Assembly: GCA_947044365.1 (NCBI GenBank)
Contig: OX345636.1
Location: forward strand, 51,392,746 to 51,456,745
From: Petrosia ficiformis
Taxonomy: Eukaryota > Porifera > Demospongiae > Haplosclerida > Petrosiidae
Reading direction: 5' to 3'
DNA length: 64,000 bases
In this document: positions 53,541-64,000 of the stretch, in pieces
Numbering within the stretch: position 1 is the stretch's first letter
Layout of the letters: each line of letters begins with the position of its first letter
The notes under the pieces: model-generated
Databases searched by the model: none
What the model was told of the DNA's origin: nothing
The model's input: only the letters and a program-made list of their open reading frames with translations
Translations under genes and position numbers: made by a program

Positions 53541-53904
53541 AATGGATAGATTCTTAAAAATGGTATCATTGTATAAATATTGTACGTGTATGTCTACACA
53601 TACATCATAAAGGTATTCCCATTAATCTTAATGTTCTTATATAGGTATTTGAGGAGTGACGATAATCAATTATTTATTATCACACTACAATCAAAGTGGG
53701 TAAAAAATTGACCAACATTGAAAGATCATCACATTAGGGATGATTGTATTATACAAACAAGTAATGATCATTAGCTTTGTTACAAATACTGAATTCCCCT
53801 GCTATTCATACGGTCATCACCCTGCGATATGGTGAACAAGAGGAGTTGAAAACATATATGTCCAGTTTAATGAAATTATTGAGCGTGATCTACCATACAG
53901 GTAC

Positions 53905-54180
53905 ATTATAGTCCATAACTATATTTATATAATTGCATAATATATTTCCAAGCACTGTTGTTCACACTGTATCATAAACTGATGACAGTATTTAATAGCG
54001 ACAGAAAGTAAGGTGTTTTGGTAGTGAAGCTAAGGATCTTTACTCGTTTCTATATAGCATACATCCTCAACTTGATATTATTTTAAAGGTACATTATACT
54101 CCTTAATTAAATTGAATGATACTTGAGTTTCTAAAGTGAAGCTAAGGATGCTTAATCATTTGAGTGGTTTCTACATTGCT
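53905..54180. repeat. further units of the ~175-bp tandem repeat
   Basis: TTTCCAAGCACTGTTGTTCA, ACAGTATTTAATAGCGACAG and AAGGTACATTATACTCC match units at 50690-51450. Confidence 0.65.
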
Positions 54181-54599
54181 AACATTTAGAAAGCAACTCC
54201 ATATTTCATCAATGATGATATATGGGAGTAATGATCCAAAAATATGTTGTTTCTGTTGTCATTGTAGATAATATGGAACTTAAAATGTGCCCAATAATAT
54301 GAATTGCCCTGCAACGTAATCTCCAAATAAGTGTCTCCAAGCTTATTTGTACTGACTGGAACTTCATTCATTACAGAGAACCAATGTAGCACCAAGGTAT
54401 TCTTAGGCAGGTAGATATGAGGCTTCAGCTCTGTGAACTCTTCATTTTATTCAGTAACAATGACAAAGCCTTGAGTCTCCTTTATTTGATCTTTACCATT
54501 CATTTTCTCCATTTATTCCACAATTGTACTCTGAAACTGTTACTAAGGAAAACTTCTCCTGCACTGATGTTTGGGATAAAAGGAATACAGTTAAAATAA

Positions 54600-56945
54600 T
54601 TATTTCTATAATTTAGTCTGTGGCTCAAATGATTTATTTGTTTCTAAATAATTGCTATCTGGTGGACCATAAATAAATAGCCTGTTCCTGACAATACTTG
54701 AGAAGTCTTGGTCCTGCAAGAGTTGCTTTACTACATCCACATTCTTTACCTGATTGAACAGAAATAGTGAATCACATTTCAAACGTTTTTATGCACAAAC
54801 CTGGGCTTTTTTGGCTAAAGCATTTTGTGAGTCTGGTGCAGGAGCAATGCTGTGCTCACCTGTATTAATATTATACATTATTCAACTTCATAAACTAGCT
54901 TAAAACTAACTATATTATCCTGGCCGTGGTCTTTCACGTCCTGCCATTTTTTTGATTCTTGGTTCGTGTGTTCTACCTTAGCGAAGAAAGATTCACCTTG
55001 CTTCTCTTAGGTGAAATGGAAATCCTAGTTTTGCTGCAGTGATATGATAGCATGTTTGTTGCAAGGCAGGAGCAATATTCTGAAGGAAATAAGGGAACAG
55101 CATGTGGTTTTGTATTCAGAACCCAGAACAGTGAAATCTTTCAACATCGAATTATGTGACACATGGTTCTGTTCCCATGTTAACCTAAATTGTAGCAAAT
55201 TTAAAGTTTTAGGAGTTATAATGTTTTGTTATAATCGTGCATGTCTCAGAGAATTTCCAATGACATTACTTTAACTTATTTAGCTCTAGTTAATAAAGTG
55301 GTAGCATCACATTGTGGCCCTTCATCTAAATCAGTAGCATAAGAAATGTCTTGATGTGTATCCCTACATTAATTGTCATTATCAGCACAATTCATTAAAA
55401 AATAATTATACACAGTCTAAATCTCACTTCCTAATCTCCTCCTCCTCTTTCTCATCATTCTGGTGTTTTAGTTTCACTTTTCCAACAAGATCATCCAAAG
55501 GAAACGTTCCAATCAAGTTCAATTCTTCAGATGTATTGCTGCAGATAGAGCTTCTTTTTAAGTTTAAAGTCACCTAGATCTATTACACATAAATGTTAAA
55601 AATACTAGTACTGCAACAATAACAATTGTTTTTACTTGCTAGACTACATTGCCATTCATTCCAATAAAATCCTTGCAGATAATACAAACTAAGAACAATA
55701 CTATCAACAGGAATCTCTCTCCATTGTTGAATTCGTTTCAACACTGCATTGAACCCTTCAAGTTGATTTGTTGCTATTCCACTGACTGGACTGTAGAGAT
55801 CATATTGTTCAACAATCCATTGTCCTGAAGTTGTGCAAACCTATTTGCAATTTGTTTTTAAAGAGTATAATAATTATATAAATATAAATTGTTGCATTTA
55901 ATAAAATTTTGCATTTCATAAATTTTACTTTTGTATGAATATTTTTGTGAAATAATCATAGAAAGCTTTACTCTACAAACTTGCTTTAGCTTTTCAAGGT
56001 GATCATTGCATACATAATATTGTTCTGATGGCTGATAGAACAGATCTCAAAGATACACAGAATTTCACTACTTGCAGCATTATGATTTCGTACCCAAACC
56101 TTTGCTGCTGAAATAGTGTGGTTCCAGCATGCACTGGAGACCTTGAACTGACAACAAATGTAGATCAATGCTGTTACATATTCCAAATTGTTTGTCTGTC
56201 ACAAGTGGTACTTTTGTTTTGCCTTTAATCAGAGCTGGAACTTCATCAGCTATAATTTTCATTGATCTTTATGACTGCTTTGTAGTTTTAAAGAAAGAAG
56301 GCATTACAGGGCTGCGTCATTTCTAAAAAGGAGTGTTCAGACATAAAAGTCTCCTAACTGGAATGTAGTGTCATATGACATTAATTGAGGCTGGGTTGCA
56401 TTTGACTAAAGTAGTCGATCAAAGTCCTTGATGACCTTGCGCATTCCACAAACTATATCTGAGAATGTGATTATTTTATGCCAAGATCATAAGAAACCTC
56501 ATAAATGTTATTTAGTCCATGTCTAGCGATGAGAATGCTGCAAATTAGCTCTCAGTTTGGTATTACGAAGCAGATCAGAATACCGTAGTTCACCTTTATA
56601 ATAAACTGATGGCATTTTGTCTGTTTTCTCAGCTGTACATAAAACAAAGGGGCAAGTACAAGTGAGAATCCTCATTACTTTATTATTGCCATGACATGAT
56701 GCTGTAGCAACCTCATGATTTCCAACATAATGAATTAGAACACAATAGGAAGAATTTTCTGGAATATGGGGTACGCATATCGCTTGAAGCTTGGATTAGT
56801 CCCTGCACCAGACACAGAGACACAGCAGTCTTTTATAATAATACCTTTGATACTCTTCCCCCATAGTGATGCCATCTGCACTTGTCACATTTCCAGTCAT
56901 TTAGGATAATCATAAGGAAAATAATTGTATTCACACTGATCACAA
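54600..56945 (-). pseudogene. MULE transposase-like family gene, decayed
   Basis: Minus strand, 5' to 3': DWKCDKCRWHHYGG (about 56890), GTNPSFKRYAYPIFQ and LIHYVGNHEVATASCHGN (56680-56800), NTKLRANLQHSH (56560), MSYDTTFQLGDFYV (56343-56385), KVPLVTDKQFGICNSIDL (56160-56215), CWNHTISAAKVWVRNHNAAS (56070-56125), QPSEQYYVCNDHLEKLKQVC (about 55985), VSGIATNQLEGFNAVLKRIQ then WREIPVDSIVLSLYYLQGFY (55640-55838). C-terminal exons lie at about 54800-54860 and 54610-54750 (VKNVDVVKQLLQDQ, ending in a stop). The acidic residues expected for a MULE-type DDE site are visible (YDTTF, VTDK, NQLEGF). Several stops and frame changes (near 56060, 56100, 56310, 56740) break the frame. The order matches a family widespread in invertebrates, recalled from memory. 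Dead or error-damaged. Confidence 0.68.
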
Positions 56946-57899
56946 AATATCAATTTTAATTAATTATTATAAGTCTCTTTTTGAATGCTGAACTGAATAT
57001 AGCAACTGTTAAAATCAGGAAATTCATGCACATTCTCATGTAAGTTATCAATTATTACTTTTCACTATATATATCTGTTGTTTTGGACAATGCAAAAACA
57101 CCTCTACACCCAGAGGTTAGACTGGTGGCAAGTGACTTATTACTGTATCATTATCTTTCAAATATTTCCCAACTACTTCTATTCTGAATTCATTTACACT
57201 TACAGTAACAGGCTTTGCTTAACATAGTTTAGGGAGTGGCTTTTTAAAATTATAATTATTTTTATTTTTATATGACACAATGGTACTCAATAGCTTAAGC
57301 TAATTTAAAGAGTACCTAATGTACAAGAAAATTAAATTAATATGATGTGCATATAATTATAATTAATTATATAATTGTGGAACAAAGAGTAATGATTAAT
57401 TAAAAAAAGTTTGGAAGATCTGCGACGGCAGAGAAGAGAAGGTAAGGGAAAAGAGAGTAGTAAAGATTGGTAATCACAATCCCATTGCTTTGAACATAGT
57501 TTAAGACCAAAGAATTGAACACTCTTGCTCGAATTTATTGAAAGTTTTGTTACTCACAGTAACTCACATAGGAAAGAGCTTTATAGTTATCCTCTCTACA
57601 ATGTTTCCAAGTTAAAAGACTACTAAACATCATCTTTCAGTGCTGGAATTACTGTAAGGAGTGAAATATAACGCAATTTTATAATTTTTAATTTACAAGT
57701 GACAACTCTCACGTTTCAGAAAAAAACTGAGTCTGACTACTCCTTTTTCATACTCTTTGTCCTCACTCAGTATTTCGGAAACTTCTATGGTAGCACATCC
57801 GTGTATATTTCTACACCCACGCACAGTTATTGTTACACGAGTTGAAGATATGCCGGCTTAGAAGTATCAATTCTGAGGTAAACTAACTTATCTTGAACA
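56946..57899. other. spacer between two relics, no gene recognised
   Basis: AT-rich, without recognisable coding blocks. Confidence 0.4.
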
Positions 57900-58607
57900 T
57901 AAAGAGAAAGAAACCATTCTCTGCCAAGTCAATTCGTAGTTGGTCACGTACACCATGAGTGCAGGTCTATAGTTGTTGTATAACAATTACTATAATAGTA
58001 AGCTAACCTTATAATTATGACATGTTCATAATTATATTTCTAGATTATTTTTAATGGAGAATGCTGGCAAGTCCAATATTTTGCATCACAAGCACATATG
58101 TGGGTAACTTCATACAGGATCAAGTTTTAATAATTATGTAATTTATGACCAAAGTTTATATGGGACAGAATTCAACAGCTTTGCTGTATTTGTTCTTCTA
58201 GCGATGGTTTCTGGTTCAACTTGACTCAATATATGTCCTACACGTACTTGTGAAACACGAAGTCCTTCAGCTGAGAGAAACCCAGTTATAGTTTTCCTTC
58301 CATAAACTGGGCCAACCCGCCATTATATATAATAACATAAACTAGTTTAAACAACAAAAGTGAGTTTTGCTTGAACAGCTTACTTTCTTAACAGCACTTA
58401 AAATCGCATGAGTAATAGCAGAGTCTGAAGCTCTTGATGTTTTATGAATGTTGTGTTTACTGCAAAAGTGCGTGCTCTAGTGATCGAACACTGAATCCCC
58501 TCGGCATTGGCCATTCACTGATTTAACTTGTGAATGAGTCCACCTCTCCGTTACAATTTTTTCTTCTATAAAGTCTTTCAGTTGGTCAAGTGAAGGTGCT
58601 AAAGACA
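57900..58607 (-). pseudogene. integrase-core-like (rve) family gene, decayed
   Basis: Starts MSLAPSLDQLKDFIEEKI at 58607 on the minus strand. After frame changes near 58490 and 58450 it reads GFSVRSLEH and FCSKHNIHKTSRASDS, then (58190-58330) VGPVYGRKTITGFLSAEGLR and VSQVRVGHILSQVEPETIAR, then a broken VPYK and LILYEVTHICACDAKYW (about 58060-58110). This is the layout of invertebrate integrase-core proteins: an HTH-like N-terminus, VGPxYGRK, then the D-containing VTHVxAxDGY block. The catalytic block is degraded and the rest is missing. Confidence 0.58.
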
Positions 58608-58810
58608 TGTTTTGCAATTTTGCTGTGTAACTCAGGCGTGATCTGACCGTAACCGCGCAAACTGCTGGGAGTAACCACGCGTGGGTGTAATTTTCAAAAA
58701 AGTGAATGGTTTTTGTGGGATATTTCCGAGCGTGGGTGTTATAACGGAATTTATTAAAGCCAAACTAAAATTGTTGCGCATGCTCAGTTCATTAGTCACA
58801 GCCCGTTCGA

Positions 58811-59194
58811 TTGCTGAGAGAGACAGAAAATGTACCAAAGAGAAAGAAAGTTTCGCCATCTAAGAGTAAGAAACTTTCACCATCCAAGAGAAGGAAACTT
58901 TCACTCTCGCTAAAGAAGAAAAGTGGCCGTTTTTGTAACACATCGGAGGATATCTTGGAGTCTTTGGGCACCTACAACATGCCAAAAAAGTCAGCAGATT
59001 CAAGCAAGTGGGCCACGAAGAATATACGAGAGTGCACGTGGTTAGAAGATTACAATTCAGGAAATCCTATGAAAAAATGTCCAGATGATCTACTATTGCC
59101 TTATTGTTCAAAAGAACTACTAAATAAGTGGTTATGTGTATATGTGACAGAGACAAGAAATCAATGTAAACTATTCTGCTTCACCAAATTTTAG
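58811..59194 (+). CDS. Crypton/DUF3504-like N-terminal fragment
   Basis: A 127-codon frame. Residues 10-37 are Lys/Ser-rich with repeated SPSK-type motifs, nuclear-localisation-like. Residues about 58-113 (KWATKNIRECTWLEDYNSG, CPDDLLLPYCSKELLNKWLC and VYVTETRNQ) match the core-binding domain that precedes the tyrosine-recombinase-like DUF3504 domain of Crypton-derived proteins such as ZMYM, QRICH1 and KCTD1. The recombinase domain is not seen downstream, so this is a fragment or an exon. It faces away from the integrase-like gene across a spacer of about 200 bp. Confidence 0.5.
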   Translation: MLRETENVPKRKKVSPSKSKKLSPSKRRKLSLSLKKKSGRFCNTSEDILESLGTYNMPKKSADSSKWATKNIRECTWLEDYNSGNPMKKCPDDLLLPYCSKELLNKWLCVYVTETRNQCKLFCFTKF

Positions 59195-59665
59195 TACTAT
59201 GCCAGGATTTACTCCTACTGTCCAACCAGCACATGTTCCTTATTACTGTCCAGAGTTTTGTTATGAAGTTGACTGCAAGTTCTGAATAATTAAGACTATT
59301 ATAGTTAATTTCATTTTTTCATTCATTTTGTTACATGCATTAAAGAAACTGTTAACCACAAGCAGGGATTTTATCAAACATCAAAGGAATATAAAATCCC
59401 TAGGGAAGATTACCATATTTATAACCCTGGCAGCGCCTTTGAAGTTTGGCTTCAACGGGATATAAATATAATTGTAGTAGCTAAAGCTAATGTGCATTTA
59501 TCAGTTATAAAATATGTTTTGAAAAATAAAAATTAATAACATCAAAATTATCATTTCTAACAAATTAAAGGTAGACAAAAATAAATAATTCTTATACAGT
59601 AAGGATACAGGGCATAATAATTATTACAATAGCAAATTTACAATGTTTATATCTTGCTTTGTTGT
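59195..59665. other. spacer, no gene recognised
   Basis: AT-rich. It probably contains the 3' UTR of the minus-strand death-fold gene, but no polyadenylation signal stands out. Confidence 0.35.
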
Positions 59666-62600
59666 TTAATCTTCGTCAAGAACTGGAAAACAAAATTAAA
59701 TAGAAATAAGAACACTATCTAATTTCATAAGTATTTTTATATACTGAGAGAAAAGTGAGTTTATAATTTCTTTTTCTATGTGGTAATGAGTCTAAAAGTC
59801 AGGGTTATAGGATATGCTGTTAAGGGGAGGAAAAATCAATCATCTGAAACACATTGTTCCAAGTGGGTGTGAGGTATGCTCCCTGATGGAAATGTTTTGA
59901 ATTTATGCCATCACAGTGTGCTTCTGGTGGGGGGTGGGGACAAACTCTTCCCCCTTTGCTATATGAAACCTTGTTTGTCACATGAAGCTTTTCCAGCACT
60001 ATTACACACATGCGCATAATGAGTAACACTGTCTGTCATGACATATACAGTTCAATTAATCATGTAATTCAGATTATATAGCTTGGCCACATCTTCCTCG
60101 AAATGAAATTAAATGGAACATGCATTTAAAAGTAAAGTTCAAGTATATAGTAAGCTCTAGCATTCACATATTCTATCTGTAAAGAATAATAAATAAACAG
60201 TATTTTCATCAGTCTCTCACCAGTGAATTGAAAATCAGGTGTCTTGCTATATTTTTTAATTACATCTTCTTTGCGTAAGTGCTTTTGAACCATTTTCAAG
60301 AGGGTAATGTATTTCAATTCTTTCAATACATTAATAATACATTTCCATGTTACTTCGCATGTTTCTGACTCAATCCATCTTGCCAGGACTTTCTCCAAAA
60401 CATCCTCCTCAGATGACTCTTGAAGGTATTTTCTTAATTGTTTGCAATAATTGTCATCAACCCTTAATTCTCGTGCAATCTCTACCCAGTCAGCTGATTT
60501 GCTGATGAGCAGCTTGTGAACTTCATATCGTTCTGGTCGTTTCATACGTATCCTTTTACCTTTACAATAATGAAAAAATGGTTTTGTTAACTAAAATTAT
60601 CAAAAACGATTCGTAGGAGGTCAAACACTAAGTACAATGAATATTGTGGTATGCTGAACCAGTGGTGTGGAAAAAAGCCAGTCATGCAGGACATTGTCCG
60701 ATAAATCTAGTGAATGTCCGGTAAATTGAAACAAACTTTTATACTAACTATATGGGAACAGGACAAGAGTGATGAAAATAGGTCAAAATGTCCGGCAGTT
60801 GGCTCAATGTTTCCACACCCCTGTGCTGAACCATTGTCACCATGGTATGATAAAAGTAAAATGGAGTGACCACATGTAAATGTATGCTTCAGCATATCAC
60901 AGTGGTAAGGGCTTTACACAGTGTGACATTCTTTAACCCTCGACTTCATAGGCGGAGCTGAGGTTTACTGTAGCCATCTTGTCTGTTTGTCTGTGTATTA
61001 GTGACCTAGCTGACAGACTTCGAATGCCATCTTAAAGAATTTATGTTCCCCACCTTGAGAAAACATCTGATGGAAGTGCCAATGTTGCAAATTTGGCAGG
61101 TTTCAGGGTAGTGCCACACATCAAAATAAAAAAAATCCCAAATATATCACACCTCGGTATAGGTACCTAATTTTAATCCATTTTTCTACAATATGGAGAA
61201 TTTCCAGTATTTGGTTTTTAGCCCTTCAATTGTATAACATGGTTTAAGTTTTCCTGTTTACACATAAACTCTCATCCAGGTCAACAACAATGGTGAAACA
61301 TTAAAACTGTGTAACCAAAAGGAACTTCAATCAGAGCTCGAATGCATTATGTTTTGGCTGTCTTTTTCGTAACACCCATGCACACGCACAGACACACAGA
61401 CACACACACAACCATAATCCCTATGTACAATGTACATGTGGCAATGATATCTCACAAGTGTACATAAAAGCACCCTCCTCATAGGGAAGGTGGAATTAAG
61501 GGCCATCCCCAGCTTTCACTTTGTATAAGCATACAGTATGTCTCAATAAAAAGTTAACGTTGCGTTGTACAAAACGAAGCGTACAACGATGTGAAGTACG
61601 GTGTTTTTCAGGCTAAAACGCGTACTGCAGGGTTTCCAATTACTCGTTTTGGAAAATGATGGATCGTTTATACGGTAGGATGTCACGTGCACGTTGACAT
61701 GGACTCCACGTGTAACCAATCGTAGTATTGTCGTTGTAAGGTTGGTTTGGTCGTTTTTTTTTTCTCCCGTTGGAACGTCGTTTTTATTTGTTGTGGAGTA
61801 CAATGTCTTTGAGAACAGTACTTAAAGTGTCAGGTAAGATGTTAAAATGTTACTATTGTGATTTTAATCAATCATTCTTTAATAGCTGTATCATGTTTTT
61901 AATATATATATTGGCCAGATGAAGATGCCCTATCTAGCAATGTTGTTTCTCCTAAAGAAAGTTTGGTGAAAGGACAGTGGTGTAAGATAAAGGAAAGAAG
62001 GAAGATGTATGATGGGAAGATTGTGGTCTGTAGTCAAAGAGAAAATAATCTACTGAGCAGACTTGTTGTATCACTGACTTTGAAAATTACCTGAGTTGTA
62101 TCATTACAAAGTTATCATTGGAATTAGAAAATCACTTAATTTGAAAATCATTAAATTAAAGTTGTTGGTAATAAAATGTTAAATGTGATGGAAGTTTGGT
62201 AATCATGTTCAATACTAAATGTTTGATAACCATGGAAATAAAATTTCAATAATAACTAATTGAAATAACATTATAAATGTTTGGTAACCATGGATATATA
62301 ATCACTAACAGTAGCAAGAAACTACATACAACTGAAAGTATTGTATTATTATCATCATTTGAACTACAGATGTCTCGAGTAAGTCCTGCGTAAAAAAATG
62401 TGCAAGATAATATTAATGATTAGTGAAATCTTTTGTGTATTTGGTAGCTTTTAAAAAAGCTGAACAGAGTGACTTAGCTTTGACAAAAGCTCTTTGTGAA
62501 GTAAGGAGGACCAACATTATGTTATAATAATTATTACATTTTTATATAACAAATGTTTTATTATGGCCCACATGTCAAGACAGTAGTGCTGTCATCTCAT

Positions 62601-64000
62601 GCACAATGTAGACAGAGTGGTCTATATTTTAAAAAATATAGACCTCTATATACAATTAGGAGCTTTTTGGTCAACTTCATTATGGGCTATATAATATATG
62701 GACTCACCACATCAAAGGGATGATGTCACCACCATACTAATACATATTATATATATATATATTAATTAAATATATATATAATTATATAAATTTAAACAAT
62801 ATACCTTGGTTTAGGACGAGGAGTCTCTAATTTTTTCCTGCAACAAAATCGTCGATGGGCTTCTAGTTGAACTGTACACTCGTCGGTAAATACAACGTTG
62901 TAAAATTCGTCATCCTTGTACTGCACAGCCCATTCGTATCTCTTCAGCTTGTTTACATCACGAATAAGCTGGCAGTAAGCGCTTCCTCTGAAAGTCCAGC
63001 CAAGAGAACTTCTACATCGAATCGACAAGTAATAACCTGAATGAAGCTGTCTCACGTGACCAAAACAATTGTAGTTACGGACGCACGTAGCAACGGCGTA
63101 GTAATGACGTAACAACGGAAAAACAACGATGGTGCCTTACGGTAACACAACGATTGACTGCGTATCGTAGAACGATCCGTTTTGTACAACGGAACGTTAA
63201 CTTTTTATTGAGACGTACTGTATGTACTGTGGGCTAGTGCATGGTTGCATTGCACAAACCATTTACAACCAGGCATTTTCCATTGTTTATACTGATACTG
63301 AATCTGATCATTCCAACCAATCTTTGCCCTACCGCTATAACCAGGATTTTATTGTAATTAAAACTATCATATTAGGTGACACTGATGTAGGTGGCACATT
63401 AACTCCCTTATACATAACAAAACTAACTAACTATATATTACTCTGGTATATTAATAACATACCAGCAGTGTCACTCTCATCCTTCATCCTCCTGACAATG
63501 TTGCCAAGACAACTTTCTTTCTCCATTACCTCTAGTACCACATCTAGCATATCAGGATTCTTATTAACAGCCTTTTCTACGTGACTAAAAAGAGTATCAG
63601 CTTCTTTGTGCTTGTGACAGACATCATCCTTCGAAGTAGTATCAATGATTCCTCTAGCTAAAAGCCCACCAGCTAGAGAGAACAGAGTCGTTTCATTTTC
63701 TTTAATATTTAATATGCAGCACAAGTCACTCCTATGGTGTCTTATAATACTGTCTGATGTGACAGGCTCTGAAGGCAATATTGGGATTCCTACATTAAAC
63801 AGTTTAATTTGCATAATTCAAAGCAGTTATAATTATGCTACACATATTGTTACTACATACTATATATTCATACCATTCAAATAGACTGAGCCCACAAAGG
63901 ATTCATAATGTGGTGAAGTAAGACCAGCATCTTTGATGGTGTCATGTGTCAGATCCAGAATACGACTAATCGAAAGATTTTTACAAAGTGTTTGACTCCA
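59666..64000 (-). CDS. CARD-like plus Death-domain protein, partial at right edge
   Basis: Minus-strand exons: 63874-64000+ (LCKNLSISRILDLTHDTI, SPHYESFVGSVYLN, ends phase 1, runs off the window). 63463-63789 is 327 nt, phase 1 to 1 (DSIIRHHRSDLCCILNIKEN, SLAGGLLARGIID, MLDVVLEVMEKE), a six-helix CARD-like domain. 60221-60559 is 339 nt, phase 1 to 1 (KSADWVEIARELRVDDNYCK, VLARWIESETCEVTWKCIIN, LLKMVQKHLRK), a clear Death domain. A tiny exon, 59666-59682 (VLDED then TAA), fits by phase as the C-terminus. Death-fold modules recruit partners by like-with-like contacts in apoptosis and innate immune signalling; the partner is unknown. Symmetrical phase-1 exons are suited to domain shuffling. The 2.9-kb intron between the two domains contains a Tc1 element and a hAT MITE. 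Confidence 0.78.
60221..60559 (-). CDS. Death-domain exon
   Basis: Acceptor TTGTAAAG, donor GTGAGAG. Encodes KRPERYEVHKLL, ADWVEIARELRV, KQLRKYLQES, LARWIESETCEVTWKCIINV and LKYITLLKMVQKHL. The W-x-x-IA-x-EL ... W ... TW-x-x-[IL] pattern is diagnostic of the Death domain. Confidence 0.85.
60660..60823. mobile_element. 164-bp hAT MITE, copy 2
   Basis: Ends CAGTGGTGTGGAAAAAAG and, inverted, CAGGGGTGTGGAAACATTG. Perfect 8-bp duplication TGCTGAAC at 60652-60659 and 60824-60831. Interior as in the 34308-34471 copy. Lies in the intron between CARD and Death exons. Confidence 0.88.
61803..62500 (+). other. exon-like segments inside the Tc1 element
   Basis: 61803-61833 reads MSLRTVLKVS with donor GTAAGATG. 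61919-about 62025 (acceptor TTGGCCAG) joins it in phase: DEDALSSNVVSPKESLVKGQ and WCKIKERRKMYDGKIV. 62370-62378 is a 9-nt ATG-TCT-CGA between AG and GTAAGT. 62448-62500 reads FKKAEQSDLALTKALCE with donor GTAAGG, although its phase does not follow. Family not recognised. The splice-site density is unusual for the inside of a Tc1 element. Confidence 0.42.
62792..63115 (-). pseudogene. Tc1-like transposase, N-terminal and first catalytic part only
   Basis: Reads SLGWTFRGSAYCQLIRDVNK, YEWAVQYKDDEFYNVVFTDE (first catalytic Asp in FTDE) and CTVQLEAHRRFCCRKK, ending at PRPKPR. The Asp-Pro-Lys-His and PIEN blocks are absent, replaced by the unrelated interior of the element. Confidence 0.75.

Larger units (their letters stand above)
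61534..63220 (-). mobile_element. Tc1-like element with captured interior
   Basis: Ends CAGTATGTCTCAATAAAAAG and, inverted, CAGTACGTCTCAATAAAAAG. Both continue TTAACGTT and TTGTACAAAACG, with TA on both sides (61532-61533, 63221-63222). The right third carries the start of a transposase (minus). The middle (about 61800-62790) does not resemble a transposase and has plus-strand exon-like segments. It sits in the intron of the CARD/Death gene. Confidence 0.8.

Noticed and set aside
53127..53557. Two short proteins sharing a Leu/Phe-rich segment on opposite strands
   Set aside because: Explained by the inverted-repeat hairpin; same sequence read twice.
58681..58863. Short open frame upstream of the Crypton-like frame
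   Set aside because: Overlaps the better-supported frame at 58811 in another phase; no domain pattern.

Overview
This window looks like a piece of an animal nuclear genome: AT-rich, intron-containing, full of transposable elements and simple repeats. A sponge (probably a demosponge) is the most likely source. That is an inference from the very short, easily aligned exons of a conserved animal gene (COPS2/CSN2), death-fold and ankyrin exons, sponge-like expanded families, and the extraordinary density of the self-complementary hexamer TACATG/CATGTA. Species cannot be named from the sequence alone. There are no bacterial features: no operons, ribosome binding sites or CRISPR.

Layout. 1-6 kb: mostly non-coding, with a GAGACTCA minisatellite, a Fic-like open reading frame, and hAT- and piggyBac-type non-autonomous elements. 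6-23.4 kb (minus strand): a long-intron ankyrin-repeat gene with an ATG exon at 23392-23418 and in-phase exons at 18.7, 11.8 and 6.2 kb; its introns hold hAT, pogo and SINE insertions. 24.2-25.7 kb (minus): a decayed secreted/adhesin-like gene. 26.2-28.8 kb: a 5'-truncated LINE (minus) inside a pair of inverted repeats. 29.0-31.8 kb: a nearly intact pogo/Tigger-type transposon with terminal repeats, a TA target duplication and a transposase with a C-terminal PHD-like finger. It ends 133 bp before the start codon of COPS2.

31.9-49.9 kb (plus): COPS2, subunit 2 of the COP9 signalosome. Nine exons (to 44302) are clean and in phase. The 3' part is disturbed: exon 10 carries a TGA, exon 11 is split by a 462-bp fold-back element with a target duplication, exon 13 is frameshifted, and a second copy of exons 10-11 lies downstream at 49.6-49.8 kb. 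The introns contain several tandem arrays: 54-, 39-, 129- and 290-bp units, a tandem ankyrin-exon array of about 170 bp per unit, and a TACTG pentamer array. They also hold a Tc1-like transposon inside the 129-bp satellite, hAT and pogo MITEs, and a ZNF862/hAT-like relic.

50-54 kb: tandem repeats and two large fold-back elements. 54.6-59.2 kb: an island with relics of three different recombinase-related gene families, namely MULE transposase-like (minus), integrase-core-like (minus) and Crypton/DUF3504-like (plus). 59.7-64 kb (minus): a gene encoding a CARD-like exon and a Death-domain exon, both symmetrical 1-1 phase exons. The intron between them contains a Tc1-like element that appears to have captured foreign exon-like sequence. 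The gene runs off the right edge.

The cellular themes are protein degradation control (COPS2), ankyrin scaffolding and death-fold signalling; everything else is mobile DNA. Scattered one-base frameshifts in several genes may be true decay or residual long-read assembly errors, and sequence alone cannot decide between these.
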